A stretch of 64,000 nucleotides of DNA from Melieria omissa (lineage: Eukaryota > Arthropoda > Insecta > Diptera > Ulidiidae). Shown here in pieces: positions 21,691 through 32,390 of this stretch. A model generated the notes under the pieces. The model was not told the DNA's origin, made no database searches, and saw only the letters and a list, made by a program, of their open reading frames with translations. The stretch spans positions 26,349,123 to 26,413,122 of the forward strand of contig OZ020270.1 in NCBI GenBank assembly GCA_963971225.1, given 5' to 3'. The position numbers and the translations under genes were made by a program. Within the stretch, counting starts at the first letter, position 1; every line of letters starts with the position of its first letter.

Positions 21691-21731
21691 CACAGAATAA
21701 ACAGTATATATATTATATTGTTTGTTCTGTG
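21691..21731. mobile_element. 41-bp mini-element (terminal repeats only)
   Basis: CACAGAATAAACAG at the left and TTGTTTGTTCTGTG at the right, with 13 bp between them, flanked by GTTTTAT on both sides (21684-21690 and 21732-21738). The opposite arm of the foldback (about 20050) reads straight through with a single GTTTTAT, proving an insertion. The ends match the 820-bp element at 12053-12872. Confidence 0.9.
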
Positions 21732-22625
21732 GTTTTATTCAAGACAACTCAATTTTTTAATTTTCAATGTCTTGTGAAAACAAATACTTAGGTTCAAACG
21801 CAATTTTGAAGTTGCAGAATTAGTGTATTTAACTTCCAGTATTAGCAGCATAACGATTTATACATGAGTTAATTAAATATTTTATGTTTGTCGTACGGTG
21901 CAATATATCTTTGTTTTATAATGAGAAATATAAAATTTTTTATATCCTTAACTATTAAAGTTAGAAGAACGAAATTCGAGGATGTGGTAGTGTACATATT
22001 AGTCCTTAAGATATATTTTTTTCCAAAAAAAATGTTGGAAATTTTCAAGGATAAAGTTTTAAAAGGACATTTCCAATACCTCTTCATCCTTTTACACCAA
22101 AAAAATTATTTTTTTAAGATTCTAAGGATTTGTTGCTTTCATTTGATATCCATATTGTTATTCTACAATGCGTTCTGTTTTTTAAATAATTTTTTGAAAT
22201 AAACATGTCCTTCAAATTTCAAAGTCCTTTTAAAAAAAATCCTGACGTCAGAGAGAAAAACTAAAAACGCAGTTTTACTACGTTTGGCCCCTAGTTTTGC
22301 GAGTATACCGATTTGTTCATGTGTTTTGAAATTTTTTGATTTTTGTCGCACGGTGTAATACGCATCCGCAGAGACGTCGAACAGTGCGCACCGAAGAAAC
22401 AATTGCCGCTGTAGAGCAAAATGTTGAAGAGGACCCGAATGAATCGATTCGCCACCGTGCACAGCAATTGGAGCTTTGTCCATCAACTTTAAAAATTGGA
22501 CCTGGCTTTTAAACATTAATGGCATAAAATTATCCTTCCAATAAAACCAAATTGATGGACGTTAAAACAATTTTCTTGTGTTTTATTTCAATTCGAAGTT
22601 CTATACCTCTAAAAAAAACACCCTA

Positions 22626-23526
22626 TATAATACGGGGGTTAATGTGCTTATAACGAAAGATCCGGAAATTTTCTCCAAAACTACCAGGATGTCGTATGAG
22701 CAGTTCAAAACATTGCTTAACTTAATCGAGTCGTGGTTACAAAAGCACTCACGTAGAAAGCCAATCGAGCCTGAGCAGAGATTATACATTACACTGCAGT
22801 AAGTGCAATCAATTCAACTGACGGTCATCATAACTTCCTATTTCCATTTCTTGTTTATTGGCTCATGGATGTCCACTGCATGTGATATCCATGAAATTCA
22901 GAATCGATCTGGAGACTGCAAGAAGTATTGTTTTGGAGACATGCGACATTTTGTGGAAGGTCTTGGGTTCGCTCTATGTGCATCCTCCAAATAAGGCAGA
23001 GTGGGTGGAAATTGCCAATAACTTTTTCAAGACGACCGGGATGCCGAATTGTTTGGGGGCACTTGACGGAAAACATGTCCGCATCACTTGCCCACCCAAA
23101 TCGCAATACTTTAACTACAAGAAGTTCAACAGCATTGTAATTGCATTTATGCCGCTTTGTTGCAACACATTTCCGCATATTAATTAACTCTTATACTTGT
23201 AGGTTCTATTAGCAGTATGTGACAGCAACTATTCCTTCACGCTTATCGATGTTGGAGCATACGGCAGCCAAAGCGATGGTGGCGTGCTCCAAAATGCAGC
23301 ATTTGGGAAAATTTTATTAAGCAACCAACTCGAAATCCCAACAAGAGCTAAGCTTCCCGGCTCAGAAATAACATTTCCATTTTATTTCGCCGCTGATGCG
23401 GCATTTCCGTTGAGGGAGAACATAATGAAGCCCTCTGCCAAGGTTACAGACAGCAGCAAAGAAAATTTCAACAAAATACTGTGCAGCGCTAGAATCCGCA
23501 TTGAGATCGCTTTTCCTAAATCCTAA
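22626..23526 (+). pseudogene. PIF/Harbinger transposase (HARBI1-like DDE), degenerate
   Basis: DDE-superfamily transposase of Harbinger elements. Visible blocks in order: RMSYEQFKTLLNLIESWLQK and PIEPEQRLYITL, then LAHGCPLHVISMKFRID (22857 on), NCLGALDGKHVRITCPP with the first catalytic Asp, FNYKKFNSIV, and after a 66-bp intron (23137-23202, GT...AG) LLAVCDSNYSFTLIDVGAYG with the second Asp. It ends ARIRIEIAF, just before where the third acidic residue region and C-terminus should lie. A GTAAGT donor at 22798 suggests a first intron whose acceptor has decayed. The N-terminal region is cut by the mariner nest upstream. Confidence 0.8.
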
Positions 23527-24335
23527 GTAGCGCCACTTATTTTTGGTCGGACACCAAAGGCAGTGTTGCCGCACAAACAGTGTTAGCCCATAACGATTTT
23601 CTGTTGGTTTTGGGAGTAAATTTGATGCCTAATTTTTTGATGCTCTTTCCAATCAAGAAAAAAAGAAATGTTTCAAAGATTAAATATCTTAACGAAACTG
23701 TAAAATTATTGGAGAAATACAATAGTTATTATCACAATTGATTAAAATATACAAGATTTTAATACAAATTTCAATTTTGCTTTCGCACAAATAATGTCAT
23801 GATGAAAACACAAAACATTCCTAATCAATATCAAGGTACTTTCCTTATCGTACAAGGTAAAATGCAAACGACAAAGTTTCTTGTAGATAATTATTTTAAA
23901 ATTTGTGTGTTATAGTAAGGTCGTGCATCTTCAGAACCCTTAATACGTTCATTTTGATTGTTAATACAAACTCACAACACGATAATTGAATTAAAAGATG
24001 ATGAATGTGTTCAGAAAAACATTTTCATATTCATTATTAATATCTCTGATGCGACTGAGCTGAGTGAAATAATTTAAATGAAATCATTTCCTTTCTAAAT
24101 ATATTTCTATATTCACCATCGATAACAAAAATTTCACCCTGTCTTATAATAATTTGACCACTTTCAAAATTTCACCACCAAGGCAAAAATGAAATGTCAT
24201 TTTTGATTAAATTACTCAAAAAGAAACATTTTTCGCAACAATACAAATATATTGGAATTGCATCCATCAGGTTTGCTATATCGAGTTTATACTTTTTTCG
24301 TGGCACATCGTTGACATGCTAATTTTTTACTGCAG

Positions 24336-25500
24336 GAACTTTCGAAAGCACAAAATATGACCGATGGCGATGCAGCACTAACAGTCAAACCTAAATTGGA
24401 GCGTTAAGCGTTGCGTTTTCTGACGCAACGCTCTCGCTCAGTGCGGCATACCGAAATTGAAGCGTTGCGTTGGGATTGTCAAAATCATGAAAAGAAAACA
24501 AATGACAAAAAAATATCTGCTTAGTTGCCAAAAAACAACAATTTATTATTATTTTGCAAAACTTAGCTCTTATTTGAATAAATTCCTCAAAATTTAAATC
24601 AAATCAAATATAAATTACAGGCGTTTTTGTTATACGCAGCCAACTTCGACCGCTAACGCCTTGTCAAAATTGGAAATTCGAATAGCTCAGCGTCAGAGCG
24701 TTTCAATTGCGGTTTGCCCATACAATTTGTATGGACATGAAGCAATTTTGACAGTTGCTTGCCGCTGACGCTCCAATTTAGATTTGACTGTAACCCTTTC
24801 AGAACACTGACGCAGGGGACGCCCGACAACGAGGAGAACTTCTACGAGCACCTGCTGAAAGTGCCCGGCATCGTAGTGCTCTACCTGCATGGAAATACGG
24901 GGTCGCGCTGCGCCGGCCATCGCGTCGACATGTTCTGCTGCCACGTGCTCTCGCCGGACTATCGCGGCTAAGGCGACTCGGATCAGGTCTCGCCCACCGA
25001 GAAGGGTGTTGTGCGCGATGCCATCGCCGTCTACAAGTGCATTATCTCAGTGACTTTGAACCCGGTGTTCATTTGGGCCATTCGCTGGGCACCGGTGTGG
25101 CGGGTTACTTGTGTGTGCTACTACTACGCGGGTGGGTTTTCTTGTACTCATTTTCCCATTAATTACGCTAAAATATTGAAAGTGTATTTTGTTTCATGTG
25201 TCCCCGGCGTTCAGAGATCCGCCCTGGTTTGATTTTATGATTGCACAACCCACGTACGCCAATTCTCTGCGCTTCGAAACGAATAAGCACATTGGTGAGT
25301 TTAAGCAGCCGGTGATGATTCTCCGTGCCAAGGATGACTATGTGGTGCCATTCGAACCGGGCTATAAGCTGTATCGCACAGTGCTGGATACGCGCAGCTT
25401 GGGTTGGGGTCCCGTTGAGTTTCATCGCTTCGCTGGAGAGATGCGTTACGGCCACTTTTACTTCGATCGTGGACGTGTGCGACCCGGTGCAGCTCTCTAG
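24336..25500 (+). pseudogene. ABHD12-like serine hydrolase pseudogene
   Basis: Alpha/beta-hydrolase related to ABHD12 (lysophosphatidylserine/monoacylglycerol lipase). Blocks: ELSKAQNMTDGDAAL after an acceptor CTGCAG at about 24335, an inserted MITE, then NEENFYEHLLKVPGIVVLYL, HGNTGSRCAGHRV (oxyanion region), DYRG followed by an in-frame TAA, EKGVVRDAIAVYK, and the nucleophile elbow GHSLGTG, which is put out of frame by one missing G near 25075. An intron-like stretch (about 25131-25205) precedes DPPWFDFMIAQPTYANSLRF and VMILRAKDDYVVPFEPGYKLY (Asp loop); GHFYFDRG may hold the His region. A stop, frameshifts and a transposon in an exon make it non-functional. Introns are retained, so it arose by DNA-level duplication or in-place decay. 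Confidence 0.8.
24382..24790 (+). mobile_element. PIF/Harbinger-type MITE with TAA duplication
   Basis: A 409-bp element with terminal repeats starting CAGTCAAAYCTAAATTGGAG, flanked by TAA at 24379-24381 and 24791-24793. Its 5' half resembles the left end of the Harbinger element at 18372. No coding capacity. It interrupts the first recognisable exon of the ABHD12-like pseudogene. Confidence 0.85.
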
Positions 25501-26328
25501 AGGCCATTTGTAGTATGTAGAGTAGAGAACAATTTTAAACAAAATATAACAGTGCATATTAAGAAGTAAGTGCGCTGCGACACACTGCATATTATGATAA
25601 TAAAAGAAACAATTAGCCTTACTGTAATGATGTGGATCGGATTTTGTGTTTGGATTTTTCTTAAAGGGCTTAATACAAATTTAGTAAATACACAAAACGA
25701 TTAAAACGTGCTTATTGTGAATGTAAATGTATAGAGGATTATGTGTGATATTTAATTTAATTTATTTATTTTATTTAGTTATTTAATTACATTCATATTG
25801 CTAGTCAATTTCTAGTAGCAGCAACTTGGCAGAAACTATGTTTTACATTTTGTGTTTGCATTATCCGCACCACCCAAGGGGTATGCAAAAGGGCGCGTTA
25901 CCAATGTTTTTTGGGTGCTCGGTTCCCCTGTAGGCATATTTTCACCCTTACAAAATTTATATTAATAATAATAAAATAAATATATACCGTACAATACAAT
26001 ATTTATATTAATAATAAAATAAATAAATATATAAAATACAATAAGGAACTTCCCCACCTGAGCACATGCAAATCTACACAAAACAGAAAAGGTGGGGAAA
26101 GGGAAATGTAACATTTATTAAGTTTTGAAATTGCCTTGAAAAACATATTAAATGCAAATTACTTTAGATAGATAGGAACAATGTTGAATACCCTGACTTT
26201 TAAGAGCGGCGGACAGACACTATTGAATTAAAATAGTTTTAAATTATATACAAGCTGATATTTAAAATCCTAACTAGCAGACAAAAGTGGACAACAGACG
26301 GACGCCCCAAAACGAAGTGTATCTCAAT
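25501..26328. other. AT-rich intergenic DNA
   Basis: No gene seen. It contains an AATAAAA-type poly(A) motif at about 25598 and AT-rich tandem-like runs (TTAATAATAATAAAATAAAT) around 25960-26045. Confidence 0.45.
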
Positions 26329-28516
26329 TTAAACGTGTGTAACACGTAAAAGCTTACGGCACTTGAGTGTTGTAAATTTCTTTACATTCACTTCCTTGTT
26401 AAAAGTTTTTATTGAAAAATATGTCCTGATCCTTATGAGGAGGGCTTTCAGGACATCGGGATTGCAGTTACTGCAACAAATGCATGGGTCTATATCCCCC
26501 ATTTTGCCCAAAAGAGCTTCACTTAATCCAATTAAGTGACAAAGGGAATCGAATTGCTCACAAAAGCGAGTATTTAAATTGGAGATGAAGTTTACGAATT
26601 GTGTTGGGGGCCGCACAAGACAACACTTATCGTATTGCTTTTCAATGCAAAACAAAAAGTCATCATTGACTTCTTCATCTCCAAAGTAGGGTAATGGCTC
26701 CAAACAATTATGAAGTCTATAAAATTTTAAATATATATAACCACATACATACGAAAGGGCATTTTTTTTCAAAAAAATTGATGCATCTAAATGTATATCA
26801 GCTTGTATATATTCAAAAACTAAATTTCCAGGACTTGGCAAGCATTGAAAAGTTTGCCAAGAGCTATCGCTGCAAACGTTTTGCATTGCATTTGCGCACA
26901 AACTAGTGGATTTTAAAGGTGATGGCTCACAATTCCCCTTTTTTACTAAATTAACGTATTGAAGACCCCAACGTTTTTTAACCAGCACGAGTACATGTAT
27001 GGCGTGATGCTCGCGCTGTTTCCACCCCCTCTTCCTATCGTCCCAAAAAAATGTTCCAGTACGTCTTGACAAAGTTTCCTCGTCATCAGTCCGGAGAATC
27101 CTTTCTGTGACAATGTGCGCCACAATCGTCGCAAGCCACTTATATTTTGAAGCCATCCATTAATGTAAGAGAAGGTATTCGTAATAATTTTACCTTCTCT
27201 ATCACAAATTTTAATGGATTTTAGTAAAGCTTCGGCTTGATTCTAAAAGTTTATTTGGTCCATACAACCATAATATGCACTTCGCAAAACCGGGGTACAA
27301 ACAATGCTACTACTATTGAATATATCAAATAAGTCATTGAAAAATAACGCATATTCGGCCGTGTTTATGAAAGAAGCAGCTCTGGAAGGAGGAACTTTTC
27401 CAGAGCTATTGAGTGCGAACATTGCTGAGGCTACATTGTGACTGAACACCTGAGCAGCTAAGCGCACACGCATCTTTTCAAAAACTGTAGGCCTAATATG
27501 TTGAGGAGTTAATTTAGGTACGCATTTCAAATCATTTACCGCATCTGCGTTATGCAGATGGATAATATCGTCCCAACTCACTTTGCGGTTATGAAAATAA
27601 CATTTTTACTGTTCTCAAGGCAATTTCGCGCACTTTTAAGAATGTGAGGAGAATCGTAAAAGAACACGATTTCTTCATTGTTAACCAAAAAATATGGTCG
27701 ATCAGGGGAAAGTCCTATCAGGTTAGCAAAATTAACAAAATGTCTCCCCTGATCGCAGACGAAATGGCAAGGATGAAGGCCAATTTTTTGAAGTTGCGTA
27801 ATGGCTTCAAAAATATACTTTTTCAAAAGTTGCGCCTTGCACGTGCCATGTACAAAGAAGTACGCTAGTGGTTGAGACCAAGGCTCCCCACCAATGCCTT
27901 GAACCATAATTGTCATGACACTGTTTGCCGTTCTGGAAGTGCGGTTTTCTTCGCCGAAGTCTTCCAGCCCCACAATGCAGTCTGTACTTCTAATGTACTG
28001 CATGTGCGTCTTTAAGGACATTTCGTCACATGAAATTGAGACGAATTTTTGCAATTCAGTGAAGCCACGACTTCTGAATTGCAAAGCCTTAATGCTGCTA
28101 GAAGTGCAGCCAGGGGAATGGGGCCAACCGGAAACGAACTTTTGTAAAGTTCGTTCGCTAGGCCAATTTAAGGAAATTTTTTAACTTCTATACGCAATGG
28201 GTGATATAAAATATACCCCCAGAGCTATGGTTTTTAAATTGTTGTCGTATCGACAACCCCTAACAAGGCGCTTATTATTTCTTAGCGAATTCCTTAGGCA
28301 CAACGCAACATGTGAAGGAAGTTCACTGCATAGCTCATTCAGAAATTTGTCGTAATTGTTTGTGTCATCACTTCGGACAGACAAATCGAGTAGTTCCCTA
28401 CATTCCCGCAGCTCTATTTCCTGCAATTTATTCTTTTTCTTTAGTTGTTTAACCTCATTGCGTAAGTTCCTAATTTCTGCTAATAATTTTCTTTTCCTAG
28501 GGGTCCCTTCACTTAC
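26329..28516 (-). pseudogene. P-element-like transposase, coiled coil to C-terminus
   Basis: Reads in order: a basic leucine-zipper-like stretch (RKRKLLAEIRNLRNEVKQL), LKTIALGVYFISPIAYRS followed by TAA, SISCDEMSLKTHMQY (first catalytic Asp), YFFVHGTCKAQLLKKYI, HPCHFVCDQGRHF (second Asp), YDSPHILKSARNCL, then after a frameshift VSWDDIIHLHNADA, LTPQHIRPTVFEKMRVRLAAQ, and a further stop and shift to RKLCQDVLEHFFGTIG (the Glu of the triad). The C-terminal part holds KKNALSYVCGYI and a Cys-rich CICCSNC. These blocks follow the P-element/THAP9 order: zipper, RNase H fold, GTP-binding insertion. At least two nonsense codons and two frameshifts make it dead. Confidence 0.85.
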
Positions 28517-28520
28517 ATAT

Positions 28521-28922
28521 TGTTACGAATACTAAGTCTAGTGGGCTGTCACGTATCTCTGGATTGTGTGATTTGAAAATAAAACACAGTCAGTTTCTTA
28601 AACGCAGACAATAAAATACACCAACAGTCACTTTATTATTCACAGTTTACACTTTACTGTTCGTACACTTAAGTATTTGCTAAATTACTCCGTGTGGCAA
28701 CTTCACTTGTCAAAACCAGACTGACTCGTTGCCCGCATCCGGCCACCTTTTATACTCTGTCCGGCCATCTCGCAGATCGTTCCCGCACATTCCGGAGTGG
28801 ACTAAATGCTTCCCTGATGATCGCGACCATTGTTGCCAGATTGGACTAAAAGTTATTATCGCGGCCCACGGCGCGAAGCGGCAGGGTTGCTTTGCACAGC
28901 GACAGACTGTCTTATCGTTACA
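28521..28922 (-). repeat. 3' LTR of gypsy copy A
   Basis: 402 bp. Next to it, at 28923-28934, lies the polypurine tract AGTGGTGGGCAG (sense strand). Compared with the 5' LTR it lacks about 24 bp near 28866 and has a 7-bp gain near 28640. Confidence 0.9.
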
Positions 28923-28933
28923 CTGCCCACCAC

Positions 28934-31110
28934 TTAGACTTGTTCGTCCCGAACAAGTGCCGAGGCTCCGCTGTGATGAGGCGCCAGACGCTCCAAATGG
29001 ACTACCTTCAGCTTAGCGCCTCTATTGCTGCAACGTTGAATCCGGTATACCACGTCGTTAATCCTAGTCACGACTTCGTACGGTCCTTCCCATGACGCTT
29101 GAAGTTTCGGAGACAAACCTTTCCTCCGCTGCGGGTTGTAGAGCATTACCAAATCGCCTTCTTGGAACCCTGCTGAGTTGGCCCGTAGATCGTATCTGGC
29201 TTTCGCCTTATCGCTGACCAGTTTGGTGCGGCCCCTTATAAATTGGTGAATTTCCTCCAGTTCCGCCTGCTTATTGGCCACGTAGTCCGTCTTAGCGCCT
29301 CCCGTCGTGCTGACTACCCCGAACTTCAAGTCAGCGGGTAACCGCAACTCTGTTCCGAACACTGCTCGGGCTGGAGTGAGTGATGTCGTGTCGTGCGGGG
29401 CTGACCTATACGCCATCAGGAACAGGGGGATATGCGTGTCCCAATCCTTTTGATTCCTGCTTACCACTTTCCGCAGGTATTCCTCCAGTGTCCGGTTAAA
29501 GCGTTCCACCATGCCGTCGGACTGTGGGTGCAAAGGAGTGGTACGCGTTTTCTTTATCCCCAGCAGCTCACACACTTCCTTGAATACCGCAGACTCGAAA
29601 TTCCGGCCTTGATCTGAGTGCAACTCCAACGGAACTCCGAACCTGGCTACCCAGTTGTTTACCAGCTTTTCCGAGATCGTGGTGGCCTCCTGGTTAGGAA
29701 TAGGGTACACTTCGGGCCATTTGCTGAAGTAATCCATTACAACCAGCACATATTTGTTGCCTTGAGTGCTAGTTGGGAATGGGCCGGCGACGTCCATAGC
29801 AATCCGCTCGAAGGGCGCTCCCACGTTGTACTGCTGCATGCGGCCTCGAGATTTTCTTGTCGGCCCTTTCGCGGCTGAACATCGGTCGCAGCTCTTAATC
29901 CACTCGGCTACAGACTCCTGACATCCTACCCAGTAGAATCGTCTTTTTATTTTGGCGACGGTTTTGGTGATGCCTAGGTGCCCTCCACTGGAGTCGTTAT
30001 GGTATGCCTCGATGACCTCGTTGATTCTGCTTTTCGGCACTACCATTAGGGGGTTGCTGGTACGACCATCCGCGCTCTCCCATTCGCGGTACAGGCAGCC
30101 TTCCTTCAGCCGCAGACTTTTCCACTGTGCCCAGTAAGCCTTAGCGATCGGGCTTTCACCAGCCATCTCCTGCCAGTCTGGACGTGCGCCTTGCTCCTTG
30201 CCTTCGACGATCTTTGCAAGATCCGCATCCTCATGCTGGTTTTTTTGTAGCCTCTCCGCAGACCACTCTTCCTCTGGCATGACGCTGACCAACCGGACGT
30301 CCACTATCTGTTCTTTGCTTTCGGCTCGCGAGCATTGCCTGCATTCGACTTTGCACGGACGGCGGGACAAGGCATTGGCATTTCCATGGCTACTGCCCTT
30401 GCGATGCTCTATCGTGTAGTCGTAGCTCTGCAGTCGCTCGATCCACCGCGCCAATTGCCCTTCAGGATCTTTCAAGTTCAGGAGCCATCTCAATGCCGCA
30501 TGGTCTGTGCGCAGGCGAAACTTTTGTCCATACAGATATTTGTGGAAGTGTTTCACGCAGTCCAATACCGCCAGCAGTTCTCTCCGGGTCACACAGTAAT
30601 TGCGTTCCGGTTTCGATAAACCCCTACTGTAGTACGCTATCACTTGTTCCTGGCCGTCTATTATCTGTGATAGCACACCGCCAATACTACTCCCGCTTGC
30701 ATCTGTATCCAGCACAAACATCTCCCCAGGCACGGGGAAGGCCAGAATTGGGGCACTGCACAGTTTTTCCTTCAGACGTGCAAAAGCCTGTTCCTGCTCC
30801 TCGTCCCACTCGAAAGCTTGGCCCTTTTTCGTCAGTTTGTGCAGGCTGCTGGCCATGTTCGCGAATCCCGGAACAAATCGGCGGTAGTATGTGCACAGGC
30901 CCAGGAAACTGCGGAGTTCGTGTAGATTGCGTGGCCGGGGCCACTCCTTCACCGCCGTGATTTTGCCTTCATCCGTATGTACTCCGCGGGCGGAAACCTT
31001 ATGACCCAGATACTTGACCTCCTTTTGGAACAGCGAGCACTTCTTTGGGTTGAGTTTAAGCCCGGCTTTTTGTATCCGCTCAAATACCTCCTTCAGCTTT
31101 CCCAGGTGAA
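28934..31110 (-). pseudogene. gypsy A pol: RT thumb, RNase H, integrase
   Basis: From [20 protein letters not shown] (RT connection) through [31 protein letters not shown] and [13 protein letters not shown] (RNase H Asp residues), [18 protein letters not shown], an HH-CC integrase finger (YHNDSSGGHLG; SCDRCSAAKG), the integrase catalytic core (AMDVAGPFP; LHSDQGRNFES; QSDGMVERFNRTLEEYL: D, D, E) and a GPY/F-type module (SWEGPYEVVTRI). The frame is open from just after the RT deletion to the stop, 11 nt before the LTR. The upstream junction joins a different RT frame, so this part cannot be made as one polyprotein. Confidence 0.88.
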
Positions 31111-31557
31111 CTGCCACAAACCATCGCCAACACTGAAAGCCGTTTTCTCCTTGTCCTTGTCTGCAAGCTCTACCTGCCAATAGCCGCTGCGTAAGTCGAG
31201 CGTGGAGAACCACTGCGTGCCTGACAGTGTGTCCAGGGTGTCATCGATTCGAGGTAGTGGATAACTGTCCTTCTTGGTCACATCATTGAGCTTCCGATAG
31301 TCCACACAAAACCGGGTACTGCCATCTTTTTTCTTGACTAGCACGACCGGCGAGCACCAGGGGCCCGAAGAAGGCTCTATGACCTTGTATTTCCGCATGT
31401 TCTCGATCAAATTGGTGACCTCCTCCCTCTTGGCCAGAGGAACTCGTCTTGGCGGTTGGCGAATCGGTTTTGCACTTCCGGTGTCGATGTTGTGCTTCAC
31501 TATGGCTGTTCTTCCGCCTGCTTCTGCCGCAAAAATTGACCCATAGTGCTGCAGGAA
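31093..31557 (-). pseudogene. gypsy A pol: RT fingers and palm, active-site box deleted
   Basis: Follows the protease stop in the same frame. Reads [72 protein letters not shown] (first catalytic Asp) and [14 protein letters not shown]. At that point about 139 nt present in copy C are missing, including the YLDD motif; the break lies between two CACC tetramers and shifts the frame. Confidence 0.85.
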
Positions 31558-32301
31558 TCACCTCGCCTTCTGTTTCTGCTTGGCCGTCAACTCGCTGCTC
31601 CACTGGTTCTCCTGCGGTATGGCGTCCATGTTAAAACCGCTCTTCTTATTACCTCCAGGTGGGCTACTCTCGCAATTGACCACTGCTACAGCTTCCTTAC
31701 ACTCGCCGATTACCTCATCTTTCCTGACATATCTGGGTGCATTCAGGGGGTTCAGTATTCTGACTGGTATTCTGCCATTTTTAGGTTCCACTAATGTACG
31801 TCCGATGATGATGCTGTCGTGTCCTTGTTTCGGTGCTTCTACTACCCACAGCCGACTCGTCCCATCGTCCTCGTCCACCTTTGCCCACACAATCGCCTCA
31901 GAATTCGCTGGTATCCTCCTGTGTTGACACGATACAACCTTCCGTACCGCCACGCTTCGCTCATAGCCGGTGCGCAGCGGGAATTCAACGTTGGCATATC
32001 TCAGCACATTTTCCTTCAGGTCCAGCGTAAAACCGTGCCTAATCATGAAATCCACGCCGATAATCACGTCGTCCATGATATCCGCGACGATGAACTCATG
32101 TTCCAGGCTGCTGGTGCCGATAGCAATCGTTTTCGTAACTTTCCCTCTCACCGGCGCGCGCTCGCCAGTCGCAGTCCGCAGCTGTATGCCATGCAGCGGT
32201 TCCCAGTTCTTCAGCAGCTTCCTTTTTATGATCGAATATGACGCTCCAGTATCCAGTGTCAACACGAACAACTTTCCATCTATCCTTCCTTCAATTGTCA
32301 A
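31558..32301 (-). pseudogene. gypsy A pol: aspartic protease and linker
   Basis: Retropepsin-like protease with the active-site motif VLTLDTGASYS near the N-terminus and the strand-loop DVIIGVDFMIRHGF further on. It lies in a different frame from gag, which ends about 90 nt upstream, so a frameshift is needed to reach it. It ends at a TGA (codon at 31558-31560), where copies B and C have a serine codon TCA and copy D has TAA. Confidence 0.85.
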
Positions 32302-32390
32302 GCTGCTGGGCTGTCGTTTCAGCTGTGAGACAAGGATGGTGGGGCGGCAGATTGTGGGGATCAGCTCACGCCCCTTTGGGCTGACCCGTT

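Larger units (their letters stand above)
18956..22355. mobile_element. 3.4-kb foldback DNA element with long inverted arms
   Basis: It starts CACCGTGCGACAA and ends with the reverse complement. TAA is duplicated at 18953-18955 and 22356-22358, and copy 1 of the mariner MITE shows the uninterrupted site. The arms (18956 to about 20134 and about 21608 to 22355) match for roughly 700 bp once secondary insertions are removed. The middle encodes a short unknown protein on the minus strand. A 3-bp TAA duplication fits PIF/Harbinger, and the CAC terminus with a 3-bp duplication would also fit CACTA-like elements; I cannot decide the superfamily. Confidence 0.85.
18655..22623 (+). mobile_element. mariner/Tc1-type MITE, copy 2, interrupted
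   Basis: Same terminal repeats and flanking TA as copy 1 (824-1414). The transposase start is at about 18765 on the plus strand (MNRLAKEQRLQIV, then a stop). It is interrupted by the 3.4-kb foldback element after GTGATAA, and the MITE sequence resumes at 22356 with TAATACGCATCCGCAGAGAC. It has the same internal deletion as copy 1, plus about 40 bp more missing. Its own sequence is about 570 bp. Confidence 0.88.
18372..23560 (+). mobile_element. PIF/Harbinger transposon remnant, split by a nest
   Basis: The left end (about 18372-18654) aligns with the 5' part of the MITE at 24382-24790 for nearly 200 bp, including GCATACCGAAATTGAAGCGT and the GGTTGCCAAAAA block. The transposase resumes at about 22626, directly after the mariner nest. 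The right terminal repeat was not found. The right limit given here is the end of recognisable coding sequence, not a mapped boundary. This element is the host of the nested insertions and therefore the oldest layer. Confidence 0.65.
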
